A DNA stretch of 64,000 nucleotides from the NCBI RefSeq assembly GCF_019175385.1, contig NC_083344.1, forward strand, positions 6,610,965-6,674,964. The letters are read 5' to 3'. Under the pieces are notes generated by a model. The model did no database searches, had not been told where the DNA came from, and worked only from the letters and a program-made list of their open reading frames with translations. Position 1 is the stretch's first letter, and each line of letters begins with the position of its first letter. Below are positions 1-11,800 of this stretch, one piece after another. The translations under genes and the position numbers were made by a program. The DNA comes from Lycium barbarum. Its lineage: Eukaryota > Streptophyta > Magnoliopsida > Solanales > Solanaceae.

Positions 1-2954
1 TGAGGGATGCCTTGAATTGAATACTTACAGATATTCAATCAAAAAACTTGATTTCTTTAAGTTTTGGCAAATAATTGCTTTGAAACTTTAATCTTCGATT
101 TTAACCTATATTTTGAAATATTTTCTTTATTTGTGTGGCTGAATCATGGGGTTGAGGGGCAAAGGATCTCCAAGTTCAATCTTGACCAAGGCTGCACTCC
201 AAAAAGGTAATTCCCTTTCCTTTTAGTTAATTTTTTTATGCTTTGGTATCATCTTTAGGTTACTTTTATGTGAGTTATTTTTCCATTTTTGTATAGTTAA
301 TCTTAGTTTAGTTTTAGTATAGTTCTATGACTGTTTAATCATGTTGCTTAGATAGATTATATTGTTAGGCTAGATTAGTTGTTTATTAATCCTGTTTATG
401 TGTTTAATTGGGATTAGGCATTTATGGCTAATATTAACCCTGTCTATTTGCTTAATTAAGAGTAATGGTTCATAAGCTCTACTAGTCATGTCTAAATGTC
501 TACTTGTTTAGAATTAGTTGACTTACAGTTTGCTAATCATGCCTAAATACTTGCCATGTCTGAGATTATTGGTTTTATGTTAATATATCAAAGTGTTTAC
601 TTGCTTGTTTAAGATTAGTTAATTTGTGATTTATTCGCCATATATGAAAGAGCTTACCTGTTTTTCTGAGGTTCGTGGATTTATGACTATTGGTCCTGTC
701 TATTTCTTAAACTGTTTGAGTTCAGTTGGTTCATGGTTTGTTAATCACGTTCATGCACTTAACTGATTGTTAAGGGTTGTTTGGTCCATGTTTGCCTCAT
801 ACAAGTCTGCCAAATCATGGTTGTAGTTGACTAAGTTTGGTTTGTGTAACAGTTAAACCATGATCATTAGTTTGAGTTTGCAACTTTGTTTAAGAGATGT
901 CGTATACATTTCACTTGATTAATTACAAGTTTATAACTCATTTAAAAGGTCCTTCTTGTGTGCTGTTTGACTGTATCTACTACCCTGGACATTAATAAAC
1001 ATTTTGATTACCTTATATGAACCCATAGTGTAGTATTTCTTAGAAACTTGGTTTGTCTAAAAGTAAAATGATATCATGTTGATGTTAAAGATTTGTTTGC
1101 CTTCATGTGTGGTTTGTTAAAAAGTTCTATGCCCCTCGCACTTAAAGCTTTTGAGTCTTTTGAAAAACTGTTGTTGAAATACTTATACTTAGTTTGCACA
1201 TAGCTAGAATCTGTTTATACTTGAATAAATAGAGTAGGATTTGAAAGTCACTAACAAGAGGTAGTCACTTAAATATGAAGGATTATAGGTGTGACTTACC
1301 CAGGACCAAGAAAAAGGGGACAAGACTTAGAGTTTCTAGTCAAACTCAATCAAGTCTCTTTTCATTTTGGTTGCTGGGGTTCCCTTATATGAAATTATAT
1401 TATAGGACCCTCTAGGATAAATAAGAGGATTAATATACCCAGGCCATTCAGTGTTGTTGAAGCAGTCCTGCAGAGTTGACGTTTCATTTCAAAAAGTGTA
1501 GAAATATGTGGCTTTTTTTTCCTTTTCAGTAAAAACTGTGTTTTAAGTTGTAAGTGTTGACTTTGCTGGGTTAATTACCATGAAAATCCCACCCTTTCTC
1601 CCACGTTTGTTGCTGATATATGTACTGTATACTGGGTGTATACAAAACATACATGACTTGTATACACCATGGTGTATACAAAGAAGTATATTTTGTATAC
1701 CTCTTGAGCAAATCCTAAAACCTATTTTACTATCCTAAGTGTTAGGAAGTATCTGCCCCTTTAAGTGTTTACCATATGGGCCTGTTTAGAATTTGTTATG
1801 ACCTATTCTCATTCTATGTGACATTTAGGCCTAGCTACACCCGGTTTTACGTTGGGATTTGAAGTGTTGTGCCTATCTGTTTAAAGTTGTTAAGAATATA
1901 TAAACTGTATATATGTATCTGTGCCTCCATATTTGTTGTAATGTTTACTTGATTTTAAATTTCTTGTTAGTCTCATAAGGGAGTTTAGATACTTTCTAAC
2001 CATACATTTCTTTTTCCCCTTTCGTGTTTGCATGTGAAATGTCGTGGGCCATTTGGGCCGCTCCTTTGCATCGAGACCTGTTGGGCCTCACTGTATTTGA
2101 TCGAGTCCGCGTGAAAATAGAAAGGGAAGCTGACATATTGAAGGCCCAACCATGGGTGAAAATGGTCACTAGTGGGCTCGGGTAGGCCCACCAGTCCAAA
2201 TTCTCATTTCTTTCCTCTTCTTTATTTAAGTATATCATAATATGTATATGTAAACAATTGTATGGCATATTGGAACCCTATAGGAGTTAGAACGTAGAAA
2301 AACACTTAGTATTATTAGAAAGTCGCCCAAATCATTTTTTCAAACACCCTTAACCTCTAAAAATTGCATGAAATAGATATTTAGTCTTTGATAGATTTTA
2401 AAACTATTTCAAGTTGTTTGGATAGGGATAAATATATCTTCAAAAATGGGAGCAATTTATAAGTTTTTTGGGCTTTCTATCTCTTATGAAAATCGGCAAA
2501 ATTAAATGACCTAAAAGGGAATTAGTTTTGAGCCTTAAGCCCATTTCAGAATTATTTTTATGAAAAATCAGTAATTGTTTTCTCTTTTGGGCTTTTAATA
2601 AAAATTTGGGCTGAATAAAATGGATAAGGAAATAACCTTTGGACTAAATAAAGGGAACCTCCTTTAAAAAACTTGGGCCGTTTATTTCAAGTAACACTAA
2701 TCAAACCCAGAAATTTTCAGAAAACAAATGGACTCTTTTTACACTTAAACTAGAAGGGGTTTTCAGAAGAAGAGGAAAAACAGTAGTTGGGCTTAAGACC
2801 CAAAAACCTCAGGGATAAAAACAAAAACAAAAACATAAACAAAAAAATCTACTTGGACCAAATTGAGATAAGATGGTTTTGATGGGAATATAGTCTGACT
2901 TATTGAGCTTCAATTAATAAAAATGGGCTAAGTACAAAACCTTCAAATTTCTAT

Positions 2955-2985
<31 letters not shown>

Positions 2986-3449
2986 ATAAAACCTATAAGT
3001 ACTAAACTCATATTATTAGGACCAAATAGTAGTGACTCTACTTGGGAGAAATCCCAAGTATGTCTTGGTCTGAAAATAAAGTGAGGTGAACACTTATACG
3101 AATTTTCTAAACCAAAACCCCCTTTTATAAGGGGACTTTTTGCTGAAATTTTGATTTATGACTAAAATGACAGTCATAATAAATCACACATTGAAGCTCG
3201 TAGGTCAATCGCATTCTATGGATCTTTAATACTAGGGTGCTTAAAACCTTCCCTAAGGGATCATCAGAACCCTTACCTCAAACTCTGGAACTAAAAAGGA
3301 TTTTTCTCGTGTTGAATAAATCCTTTTACCCAGTTTTCCTAATTTCCCTTAATAAATTAGGTGGCAACTCTAAAAATACTAAAATCCATTTTGAGCACCA
3401 ACAACCTCGAAATAGATATTTTGCACCCGCGTAAAAGTGAACCGTAACA
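1..3449 (+). repeat. Non-coding 3' part of a probable Tat/Ogre-type long LTR
   Basis: No credible coding frame is visible in this stretch. Its right end resembles the terminus of a very long plant LTR: the line containing AATTAGGTGGCAACTC at about 3355-3375, then GTAACA ending at 3449, where the sequence switches abruptly into copia pre-integrase sequence. The same kind of terminal block (GAGTCGCCACCTAATT) occurs inverted at the left end of the solo LTR at 21151-25959, which supports an LTR identity. The LTR start is not in the window, so the length and whether it is solo cannot be judged. The rest is AT-rich with many diverged TTTA-rich phrases. Identity is inferred from the end only. Confidence 0.4.
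2951..2987. repeat. TACA/TA microsatellite
   Basis: A short run of ATAC units passes into about ten TA units. It is a simple sequence repeat inside the non-coding LTR-like region. Confidence 0.8.
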
Positions 3450-3983
3450 ACCATCTTCTTTAGTTTTAAGAGACTCGGATGACCCAGTTGACTATGGAGC
3501 AACTCAGAGAAAGCAGCAGAAGTGAACACAACATTAGTGTTTTAATGGATAGCAGGTACAATCCCTGTGACTCATGTCCTTTTCCAATCATTTGTCCCGT
3601 ACTCCGGTCCTGTACAAGAACAGAATCATCAAGGAAGGTTACAACACATTTCAGGGTTTTGGTTAATTTGCTAATGGAAATGAGATTATATGGACATTTA
3701 GGTGCAAAAAGGATCGATTTTAAAGAAATGGAAGGTAGAGGGTGACTATACCAATGCCTTTTATAATAGTCTTTGATCCATTAGCCAAAGTAACAATAGA
3801 GAGGGTAGGAGGGGTAGTAAGAGTCGAGAGAATATTCTTGTTACCAGAAATATGGTCAGAAGCACCAGAATCAAGAATCCATGGTCCATGAAAGGAAGAT
3901 TGTGCGACATAAACTAAGGAGTTACCAGGTTGCAGTATGCAAGCAGTTGGTGAAGTTGATGACTGTTGACGTGATGTTTGGTA
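3450..3983 (-). pseudogene. Copia protease and GAG-pre-integrase fragment
   Basis: Read on the minus strand, the gag frame continues past a TAG at 3984-3986 into WILDSGASDHIS, the aspartic protease active-site motif of Ty1/copia elements. It is followed by LANGSKTIIKGIG, then YNLISISKLTK, DRSTGQMIGKGHESQGLY and finally LLHSQLGHPSLLKLKKMV, which is the GAG-pre-integrase segment. Frame changes separate the last blocks. The frame is cut at 3450 by the LTR-like sequence to its left, so the integrase core, RT and RNase H are absent from the window. This is a dead fragment; the family assignment is secure from the motifs. Confidence 0.8.
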
Positions 3984-4969
3984 CTAAAGGTAGTCATTAT
4001 AGTCTGCTCCAGTTAAAGTGATTGACTGAGATAATCCATCCCTGACATCAGGTGCGAGAAAAATACCATCCCCATTATGAGCCACATTTATTGCATGTCG
4101 AGGGTGATCATTATTGTGTGGGAGCTTACCATGAAGAAGTCGGTAGTCCTCTCTTACATGTCCTTCCTTATTACAATGAGTGCAATGTAAGAGATGAAGA
4201 CAGCATTCCTCTTTTACATGTCCTTCCTTATTACAATGAGTGCAATGTTTATTGTTCCTCCATTTTCCTTTTATGTATCCACCCTGAAAATTATTAGTTT
4301 GAGCAGCCATGATAGATGCATCATAGGAATTTACCTCTGATGGTGCAGATGTGATGCACAGTAATCTGGAAAATACTTCTTCCAATGTAGGAACAAATGG
4401 GCTAGAGAGAATTTTGTCACGACCTGAGGTAAGATCTGCGCGCAACCCAATCAAGGCAAAAACCATAAAGAACCTGTTTCTTTGTGTCTCTTGATCATCC
4501 AATTTGTCAGTAAAAGGCATTAGTGAATCAAATTCATCCTTCAAGGATACTACCTTACCTAAATAACTTGCCATGTCTTGTTGATTATGCTGTAGATGAA
4601 CAATATTTGACACAACTTTGTAAATGAGTTGTATGTCATTTGTGTACAAAGTTTTGGCTTTGTTCCACACTTTGCAACAAGTCTTAGAAACAAATTTAAC
4701 AACTTAGGATCAAGTGAATTCCACAGAAGACTACACAATTGTGCATCTATTTTAACCCAAGCCGACCATTCAGTTGATGCAATGTTAGTAGAATTTTTGA
4801 TCAAGTGATCATCATATCCTTGATCTATAAACCATAATTTTACAAAAGTAGCCCACGAAGTATAATTGCCACTACCATGTAGTTTTGTTGTAGTAATTGC
4901 AAGTGATAATGTAGAGGAAAAAATAGGTTTCGTAACACCCTAATTTTCAACTGTAGTTTTATCACCCAT
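3984..4969 (-). pseudogene. Copia gag (UBN2-like) with duplicated zinc knuckle
   Basis: The minus-strand reading starts at an ATG at 4969 (MGDKTTVEN), has an early in-frame TAG, and goes on through LHGSGNYTSWATFVKLWF, the usual N-terminus of copia Gag. A frameshift lies near 4650-4670. The downstream part (MWNKAKTLYTND, LRADLTSGRDKILSS, PTLEEVFSRLL) is the Gag capsid-like region. Two CCHC-type knuckles follow, the first intact (CTHCNKEGHVKEEC) and the second missing its final Cys. Gag would form the particle that packages the RNA. The 5' leader and LTR of this element lie beyond element A, at 27024-27740. Confidence 0.82.
4141..4260. repeat. 60-bp tandem duplication in copia gag
   Basis: Two successive 60-bp blocks are nearly identical (both contain TTACATGTCCTTCCTTATTA), offset by exactly 60 bases. 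The duplication is a whole number of codons and copies the zinc-knuckle segment. Confidence 0.85.
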
Positions 4970-4991
4970 TCCTTTAGAGAATCGAGAATCA

Positions 4992-4996
4992 GAGAC
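4992..4996. repeat. Target site duplication GAGAC (left, element A)
   Basis: GAGAC immediately precedes the TG of the 5' LTR and recurs at 27019-27023 immediately after the CA of the 3' LTR. The copia leader continues across it, so this marks one insertion site for the whole 22-kb compound. Confidence 0.88.
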
Positions 4997-5259
4997 TGAT
5001 ATTTGGCACAAATATCATGTTTTGTGTCGTATTACAGCATATTCTTATGACTTTTATCGCTTAATTCATGGCATAACCGTCGTATTTTAACTCATGTCGT
5101 TGTATTTCATGTGTATAGGTACGATGACGACAAACGATGGAGACTGTGCTTAAAATGACTGGAATTCGTAGCATATGGCGATTAGATGAGGTGACGAGTC
5201 GAAGACCACAAAGGATGAACTAGAAGGAGATTTAATCGACTGAAGAAACCCGGCTTTTC

Positions 5260-5394
5260 TTCCGCATCGCGGAACCATCGCGGGAAGCCTCAGAACATCA
5301 GGCCATCCAGTCGCATCGCGTGAAGAAAGCGGACCAACCAACTCAGTCCTTAGCATCTCGCGATCCTTCCGCGATGCGGAAGGAAAGCGGGGTT
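5260..5394 (+). promoter_or_regulatory. U3 palindromic repeat cluster of element A
   Basis: Several copies of a CpG-rich motif lie here. TTCCGCATCGCGGAA is at 5260-5274. CCTTCCGC-GAT-GCGGAAGG at 5365-5383 is a perfect 8-bp inverted repeat around GAT. TCTCGCGATCC lies next to the latter. The 3' LTR carries an extra unit (26008-26095). Related motifs recur upstream of the internal TATA-like box at 12122. Repeated palindromes upstream of a TATA box suggest binding sites for a dimeric host factor; that role is inference. Confidence 0.6.
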
Positions 5395-5456
5395 CGGCGG
5401 AAGTTATCCCGATTAGACTAGGATTTGGATTCCTTATTTTTATTTTTACCCTAGCC

Positions 5457-5464
5457 TATATATA
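5457..5464 (+). promoter_or_regulatory. LTR TATA box, element A
   Basis: TATATATA lies in CCTATATATAGACG, downstream of the U3 palindromes. The 3' LTR keeps the same box at 26138-26145. Transcription would be expected about 25-35 bp downstream. Confidence 0.7.
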
Positions 5465-6343
5465 GACGTTTTAATAGCTGAGAACGGTGTGCTGGGATTA
5501 TTCAAGGACTTGTTAGCCACCATTCTATTTTTCTCTCTCTAGGTTATTTTCTTTTTCATCTTCTTCAACCCTAGTTTATTTATGACTTCTTTTGTCTACG
5601 ATCGAATCATGAGTAGCTAAACCTCTTAATTCTAGGGTTGTGGCAAAAGACTTGAAAGTTGGTTTGATGACAATTATTATCTATTGATTTTTCATATTTT
5701 GGGTTGCTTATTTATTCTTGATTTTAATTGTTTGATTATCTGGCCAATAGTTAGACACTATCTGTGGTGCGTGAATTGAACTTGAGAAAGGGAATTCATG
5801 TACGTAATAAGAATAAATAGAGTTTGTTCGATTTAATCGTTTCGCTAATGAGGATAGAGATATACCCTTTAGCCCTACTTAGTTGAATACGGAGAAATAA
5901 ATGCGTTCTTGTTACCTCTGGTGACCATAGAGATATAGGCATTATAGTAACATCTAAAGGCTTGTGAGTAGTTCGAGAGAATATCATAAAGCATAATTAA
6001 CCCGTTAACTAGTAACCCAGGAAATAAAATAGGTGGAATTGTCTGAAGATCAACTGGATTGTCGAAAGCCATAACCCTAGATCTTTCGCTCATCTGATAA
6101 TTCTTACAATCTTTGTCAACATAGTCCCATTCATAAAAACACCCATCACAAATTTTTTACTTTTCAGTTTTAGTTTAGTACAACAACCATCTTGATTTTC
6201 ACTTTCTTGAATAGTTTCATGCGAATTTGAATTAGTTTAACAGTAGAATCTAAGTCTCTGTGGGATCGATATCTGGACTTAATAGTCTATATTACTTGTA
6301 CGACCACGTATACTTGCGTGTGTGTTTGGGAGAAACAAGTTTT

Positions 6344-6361
6344 TGGCGCCGTTGCCGGGGA
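6344..6361 (+). promoter_or_regulatory. Primer binding site, tRNA-Asp type
   Basis: TGGCGCCGTTGCCGGGGA, six bases after the LTR end, is complementary to the 3' end of plant tRNA-Asp(GTC) including CCA. Athila-type elements use this primer. The match is perfect over 18 bases. Confidence 0.88.
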
Positions 6362-6469
6362 CTTAGAAAAATTTACTGTTTTTCTAATTTGAGTTTGCTT
6401 TTTTTTTCTATTCAAGTCTTTACTTTGTTTTCGTTGTTCTACTTGTGATTATTCAGGCTTCTCTGGTTT

Positions 6470-7999
6470 ATGCCAAGCACTAGAAGTTCAGGACAACCGT
6501 TAGTTGATCTTGATCAAGAAATCGAAAGAACCTTTCTCCGACAGAGACAAATGGCTAACGAAGCAGCAAGACTTGTTATTGAGCAGGCAGAAAGAGATAG
6601 AGCCAGAAACGCTGATGAACAGGGTGAGAGAGCAGCTGCGAGGGCACAAAAACAACGGATTCTGTTACCCAGTTGTGCTAGGCCTAGTCTGGCAACTATT
6701 GCTAAGGCTATTGTTAGGCCTGACATTACGGGAAATTTCGAGCTAAAAGAAGGAACAGTGCGGCTGGTGCAACATACGTGCCAATATATGGGTAAGTCTA
6801 GTGAAGACCCGTATAAGCACTTGATGCAGTTCGTGGAGTTGAGTGAGAATTTCCAATATAGAGATGTTCCCGATGATTATGTGAAGCTGTCCTTATTTCC
6901 ATTCTCACTTATTGGCGAAGCGAGGGAACGGTTGACGAATCTACCTGTAGGTTCTATCACCTCTTGGGAGATATTATCAAATAAGTTTATCGACAGGTTC
7001 TTCTCACCCAAGAAGACAAAGGAGCTGCGAGGAATAATTGCTAACTTCACTCAGAGAGATTCCGAATCTCTACCACACGCTTGGGAAAGGTATAAGGGCT
7101 ATCTGCGAGATTTCCCCCATCACATGCAGCCAAAGGAGATCATTGACAACTATTTTGTAGAAGGTCTTAACCGTGAATCAAGGGCCCTGCTGAATGCTTC
7201 AGCTCAAGGTCAGATATTAAACAAAACATATGAAGAGATGGAAGATCTCCTTGAGATGATGTCTGAGGGTCATCATGAGTATAACGAGACTAGCCGGGGG
7301 TTACCACAAAAAGCTGTTGGGGTTCTTAAAGTTGATGATGTTGCAGCTATACGGGCTGATATAGGTACTCTCACTAACGTGATGTTGAGGGTGTTTCCTC
7401 AAGCTCAGTAGATTCAGCCAGTTCAACACATTCAGCAAGCAGCATGTGTAGGTTGCGGTGAACCTCATGATTATAACAATTGTCCATTGAATCCAGAGTC
7501 CGTCTACTTTGTAGGACAGCAGAATCGTGGTACTGGAAATCGGGGGAACTATTACGGAAATAATTACAACACTCCATTTGGGAAGCAGGATTTCCATAAG
7601 CCGAACAATTATCAGCAACCTCAAGCTCAGCCAGCTAGCAATTTAGAGGAGATGATGAAGCAGCTCATAGCTCAAAATCAAGTGATGCAGCAGGAAAATC
7701 AGAAAATTCAGAGTGAAATACAGAAATCTATTCACGAGCTTGAGCGTCAGAGGGGGCAGATGGATCTTATGCAGAATGTCAGACCTCTGGGTGCTCTTCC
7801 GAGTGATACGGAAAAGAATCCAAAAGAATGCAAGGCAGTCACCTTGAGGAATGGTAGAGAGCTGGAAGAAGTGCCACCGAAAAAGAAGAACGTAGCAGAG
7901 GCAGAACTAATCCCTGCTAAGCGAGCTGAACCAAAGCAAACAGTCGCAGAGCAACATGTAGAGGAAGTGGTGCGTCCACCCCCTCCCTTTCCACAGTGA
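6470..7999 (+). pseudogene. Element A gag (capsid and zinc knuckle)
   Basis: The ATG at 6470 opens MPSTRSSGQPLVDLDQ. The retrotransposon Gag domain follows, with DPYKHLMQFVELSENF, LFPFSLIGEARERL, SWEILSNKFIDRFFSP and HAWERYKGYLRDFPHH. A zinc knuckle, CVGCGEPHDYNNC, lies at 7445-7483, and a Gln-rich coiled stretch (QNQVMQQENQKIQSEIQKSI) comes after it. The frame is open except for a TAG at 7409-7411 between capsid and knuckle and a TGA at 7997-7999. No frameshift is present, so the original was one polyprotein running into pol. The TAG sits where a CAG is expected from the surrounding Gln codons. Gag would form the particle and bind RNA. Confidence 0.87.
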
Positions 8000-10900
8000 C
8001 TTCAGAAACAGAAAGCAGATTCGGCTTGCAAGAAATTTCTTGAACTCTTAAAACAGGTACACATCAACATACCTTTGGTGGAGCTTCTGCAAGAAGTCCC
8101 AAAATATGCGAAATATATTAAAGATGTGGTCGCGAACAAACGGCGGTGGATAGAGTTTGAGACTGTTGCACTTACTGAGGAGTGCAGTTCTATAGTGAGG
8201 AGTAAAATCCCTCCAAAATTGAAAGATCCGGGCAGGTTCACAATTTCAATTACGATTGGCAACATTGATGTTGGGATAGCATTGTGTGATTTGGGTGCTA
8301 GTATTAATCTGATACCCACCTCTGTGTTCCGAACGTTGGGTTTGGGAGAGCCTAGGCCAACCACTATTACATTGCAGTTGGCTGATCGATCTCTTGCTTA
8401 TCTTGATGGTATTATTGAGGACGTTCTTGTGAAGGTAGGCCCATTTATACTGCCGGTTGATTTTGTGATACTTGATTATGTGGCAGATAAGAGTGTTCCT
8501 CTCATCATGGGGAGAGGATTCTTGGCTACTGTTGATGCTGTGATCCGAGTGAAAGATGGGAAGATGTCCATGACAGTTAATGGGCAAGAGGCAACTTTTG
8601 ATGTGTTTAAAGCAACCAGACTTCCAGCCCATTATGAGGAGTTGAAGATGATTTCTGTGGTGGAACCCGAGCTCACAAATGCCGAGTTGGATCACTTTCT
8701 AGCCTCGCGAGATCCGTTGGAGACAGCTTTAGTGTATGGGGAAGATCTGAAAATTGATGCAGAAGTGGAGGAGTGTCTTAGCATTCTTGACACTTCATGT
8801 GCTTATCTACGAGCATGAACACCGTTTGAGGAGCTAGACAGACCAGAGGCATGGAAGAAGCCGAAACCATCTATTGAAGAGGCTCCCGTTCTTGAGTTGA
8901 AACCATTGCCTCCTCACCTTCGCTATGCTTTCTTGGGTAGTGGAGACACATTGCCCGTGATCCTCTCTGCTTATTTGACTGATGTGCAGGTTGAACGTGT
9001 ATTACGAGTGCTAAGAGATCGAATCCGAGCCATTGTGTGGTCGATAGCTGATATTTGAGGTATTAGTAGCTCATTTTGCATGCACAAAATTTTATTGGAG
9101 GAAGGCAGCAAACCCAGTATTGAGTGTCAGAGGCGACTGAACCCGATCATGAAGGAGGTGGTGAAGAAAGAAGTAATCAAGTGGCTTGACAGCTGCAATA
9201 TTTATCTCATCTCATACAACAATTGGGTGAGTCCTGTACAATGTGTCCTGAAGAAAGGGGGCATAACTGTGGTGGAAAACGAGAAGAATGAATTGGTGCC
9301 TCAACGAACTGTTATGGGCTGGAGGATATGTATCGACTATCGCAAGTTGAACAACGCCACCAGAAAAGATCATTTTCCTTTACCCTTCATGGATCAGATG
9401 CTCGACAGATTGGCTGGGCACGATTATTACTGCTTTTTGGTAGGTTATTCGGGCTACAACCAGATCATCATTGCGCCTGAGGATCAAGAGAAGACCACAT
9501 TCACATGTCCATTTGGCACATTTGCATTCCGGAGGATGCCTTTCGGTTTGTGCAATGCTCCAGGTACCTTCCAGCGATGCATGATGGCTATCTTCACCGA
9601 TATGGTGGAAAATTATGTGGAGGTATTTATTGGTGACTTCTCTATTTTTGGAGATTCTTTTGATGACTGTTTAAATCATCTTGATGCCGTGTTATCTCGT
9701 TGTGAAGAAATAAACTTGGTACTTAACTGGGAAAAATGTCATTTCATGGTTCGAGAGGGAATTGTTCTTGGGCACAAGATATCGAGCAAGGGAATAGAGG
9801 TTGACAAGGCGAAGATTGAAGCAATTGAAAGACTGCCACCACCCGTTTCAGTTCGGGGAGTGTGCAGGTTTCTTGGGCATGCTGGATTCTACCGACGGTT
9901 CATCAAAGACTTCTCTAAAGTTTCTAATCCAATGTGAAATCTTTTAGAGAAAGATGTGAAGTTTGTGTTTAATGAAGCCTGTCTGACGGCTTTTGATGAG
10001 CTGAAGTAAAGGTTGGTGTCTGCTCCTATTATCATCGCACCCGATTGGTCTCAACCGTTTATTTTAATGTGTGATGCAAGTGATTTTGCTGTGGGTGCTG
10101 TCCTTGGTCAGAAAAGGGACAAGATCTTTCATCCTATTTATTATGCTAGCAAGACACTTGATGCAGCCCAGATGAACTATACTGTCACAGAGAAGGAGTT
10201 ATTGGCGGTTGTCTACGCCTTTGACAAATTCCGATCATATCTGGTGGGCACGAATGCGATTGTCTACATTGATCACACTGCAGTTCGTTACTTGTTTGCA
10301 AAGAAGGATGCAAATCCGAGGCTTATTCGTTGGGTGTTGCTGCTGCAAGAGTTTGACATCGATATTCTTGATCGAAAGGGCACAGAAAATCAGGTAGCAG
10401 ATCACCTATCGAGATTAGAAGATCGGGAACATGTGGATGAAGCAGTGGCGATTAAGGAGACTTTTCCCGACGAGCAACTCTCTTCTCTTCAATCAGCTGA
10501 GGTGCCATGGTATGCAGACATGGTGAACTTTATAGTAAGTGAGATTTACCCCCCGGGTGCTAATAACAAGAAAAAGAAGCGGATTTTGCACGACAGTCGT
10601 TTCTATGTGTGGGATGAGCCCTATCTCTACCGGGTTGGCACAGATCAACTGATCAGAAGGTGTGTTCCAGAGGAAGAGGTCTCAGCGATTCTTGAGAAGT
10701 GTCACTCATCACCCTATGGGGGACATCACGCGGGTGACAGAACAGCTGCAAAGGTACTTCAGTCCGGGTTCTACTGGCCAACTTTGTTCAAAGATGCTCA
10801 TGAATTTGTGCGAGCATGTGATAACTGCCAGAGGACCGGAAATATCTCCAAGCGTCATGAAATGCCTTTGAAGGGAATCTTAGAAATTGAGTTGTTTGAT

Positions 10901-11791
10901 GTGTGGGGTATTGACTTCATGGGTCCCTTCATACTATCCAAGGGGAATAAGTACATATTGGTTGCTGTAGACTATGTCGCGAAGTGGGTGGAAGCCATTG
11001 CACTTCCCACCAATGATGCTAGTGTGGTGGCGCGATTTCTGAAAGAGAACATTTTTACAAGGTTTGGGACCCCTCGGGCCATCATCAGCGATCAAGGTAC
11101 GCACTTTTGCAATCGACTCTTTGATAAATTTCTGCTCAAGTATGGGGTGAAACACAAGATAGCGACTGCTTATCACCCTCAGACGAGTGGTCAAGTGGAG
11201 GTATCGAACAGAGAAATCAAGAGGATTTTGGAGAAGACTGTGAGCGTAAGTAGAAAAGATTGGTCATTGAAGCTTGATGACGCTCTGTGGGCATACAAAA
11301 CAGCTTACAAAACTCCGATTGGCACATCTCCCTATAAGCTCGTCTTTGGTAAGGCATGTCATCTACCAGTCGAGCTTGAGCGTAGAGCATATTGGGCAAT
11401 CAAGAAGCTGAATCTAGACATGGTTCAAGCTGGAGAGAAGAGACTTTTGCAGCTGCACGAGTTGGAGGAATTTCGCTATCATGCTTATGAAAACGCGAAA
11501 ATGTATAAGGAGCGCACCAAGAGAATTCATGACAGGCGCATCCAATGTCGGGATTTTGAGCCCAGGCAGTTAGTTTTGCAGTATAACTCTAGGCTGAAGA
11601 TTTTCGGGGGAAAGTTGAAGAGTAAGTGGTCTGGGCCATTCGTGGTGGTTCGTGTGACGGCACATAGAGCAGTTGAGCTAAAGAGACCCAACTCGGATGA
11701 GACATTCTTGGTGAACGGACAAAGAGTGAAGCATTACTACGGGGAGGCCACTGACTGCTCAAGAACCACCATCGATCTAGAAGAGGCTTGA
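8000..11791 (+). pseudogene. Element A pol: protease, RT, RNase H, integrase
   Basis: Same frame as gag. The aspartic protease has CDLGASINLIP, with the catalytic Asp at 8288. RT shows WRICIDYRKLN, CPFGTFAFRRMPFGLCNAP and FIGDFSIFG. The usual catalytic Asp pair there is Gly-Asp (9632-9637), so the polymerase is predicted dead. RNase H has [16 protein letters not shown] and [12 protein letters not shown]. Integrase has the HHCC zinc finger ([18 protein letters not shown]), the Asp of WGIDFMGPF, the Asp of [10 protein letters not shown] and the Glu of QVEVSNREI, then a C-terminal domain ending DLEEA. Stops lie at 8816-8818, 9056-9058, 9935-9937 and 10007-10009, with no frameshift. The 592-codon stretch from RNase H to the integrase end is uninterrupted. 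Confidence 0.9.
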
Positions 11792-11800
11792 GGAAAGCCT

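Larger units (their letters stand above)
4997..6337 (+). repeat. 5' LTR of element A
   Basis: 1341 bp. It starts with an inverted repeat, TGATATTTG and CAAATATCA separated by 3 nt, and ends GAAACA just before the primer site. It matches the split 3' LTR at 20849-27018 along its length. U3 holds GC-rich palindromic repeats and a TATA box; the rest is AT-rich and non-coding. The 3' LTR differs in the number of U3 repeat units and lacks about 24 bp just upstream of its TATA box. Confidence 0.9.

Noticed and set aside
1985..2268. Overlapping minus-strand open frames of 68-90 codons
   Set aside because: No domain, low-complexity surroundings inside an LTR-like region, and no start context or homologue that I recognise.
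6344..6361. Possible tRNA gene at the tRNA-Asp-like sequence
   Set aside because: Only 18 bases complementary to the tRNA 3' end are present, as expected for a primer site; no cloverleaf.
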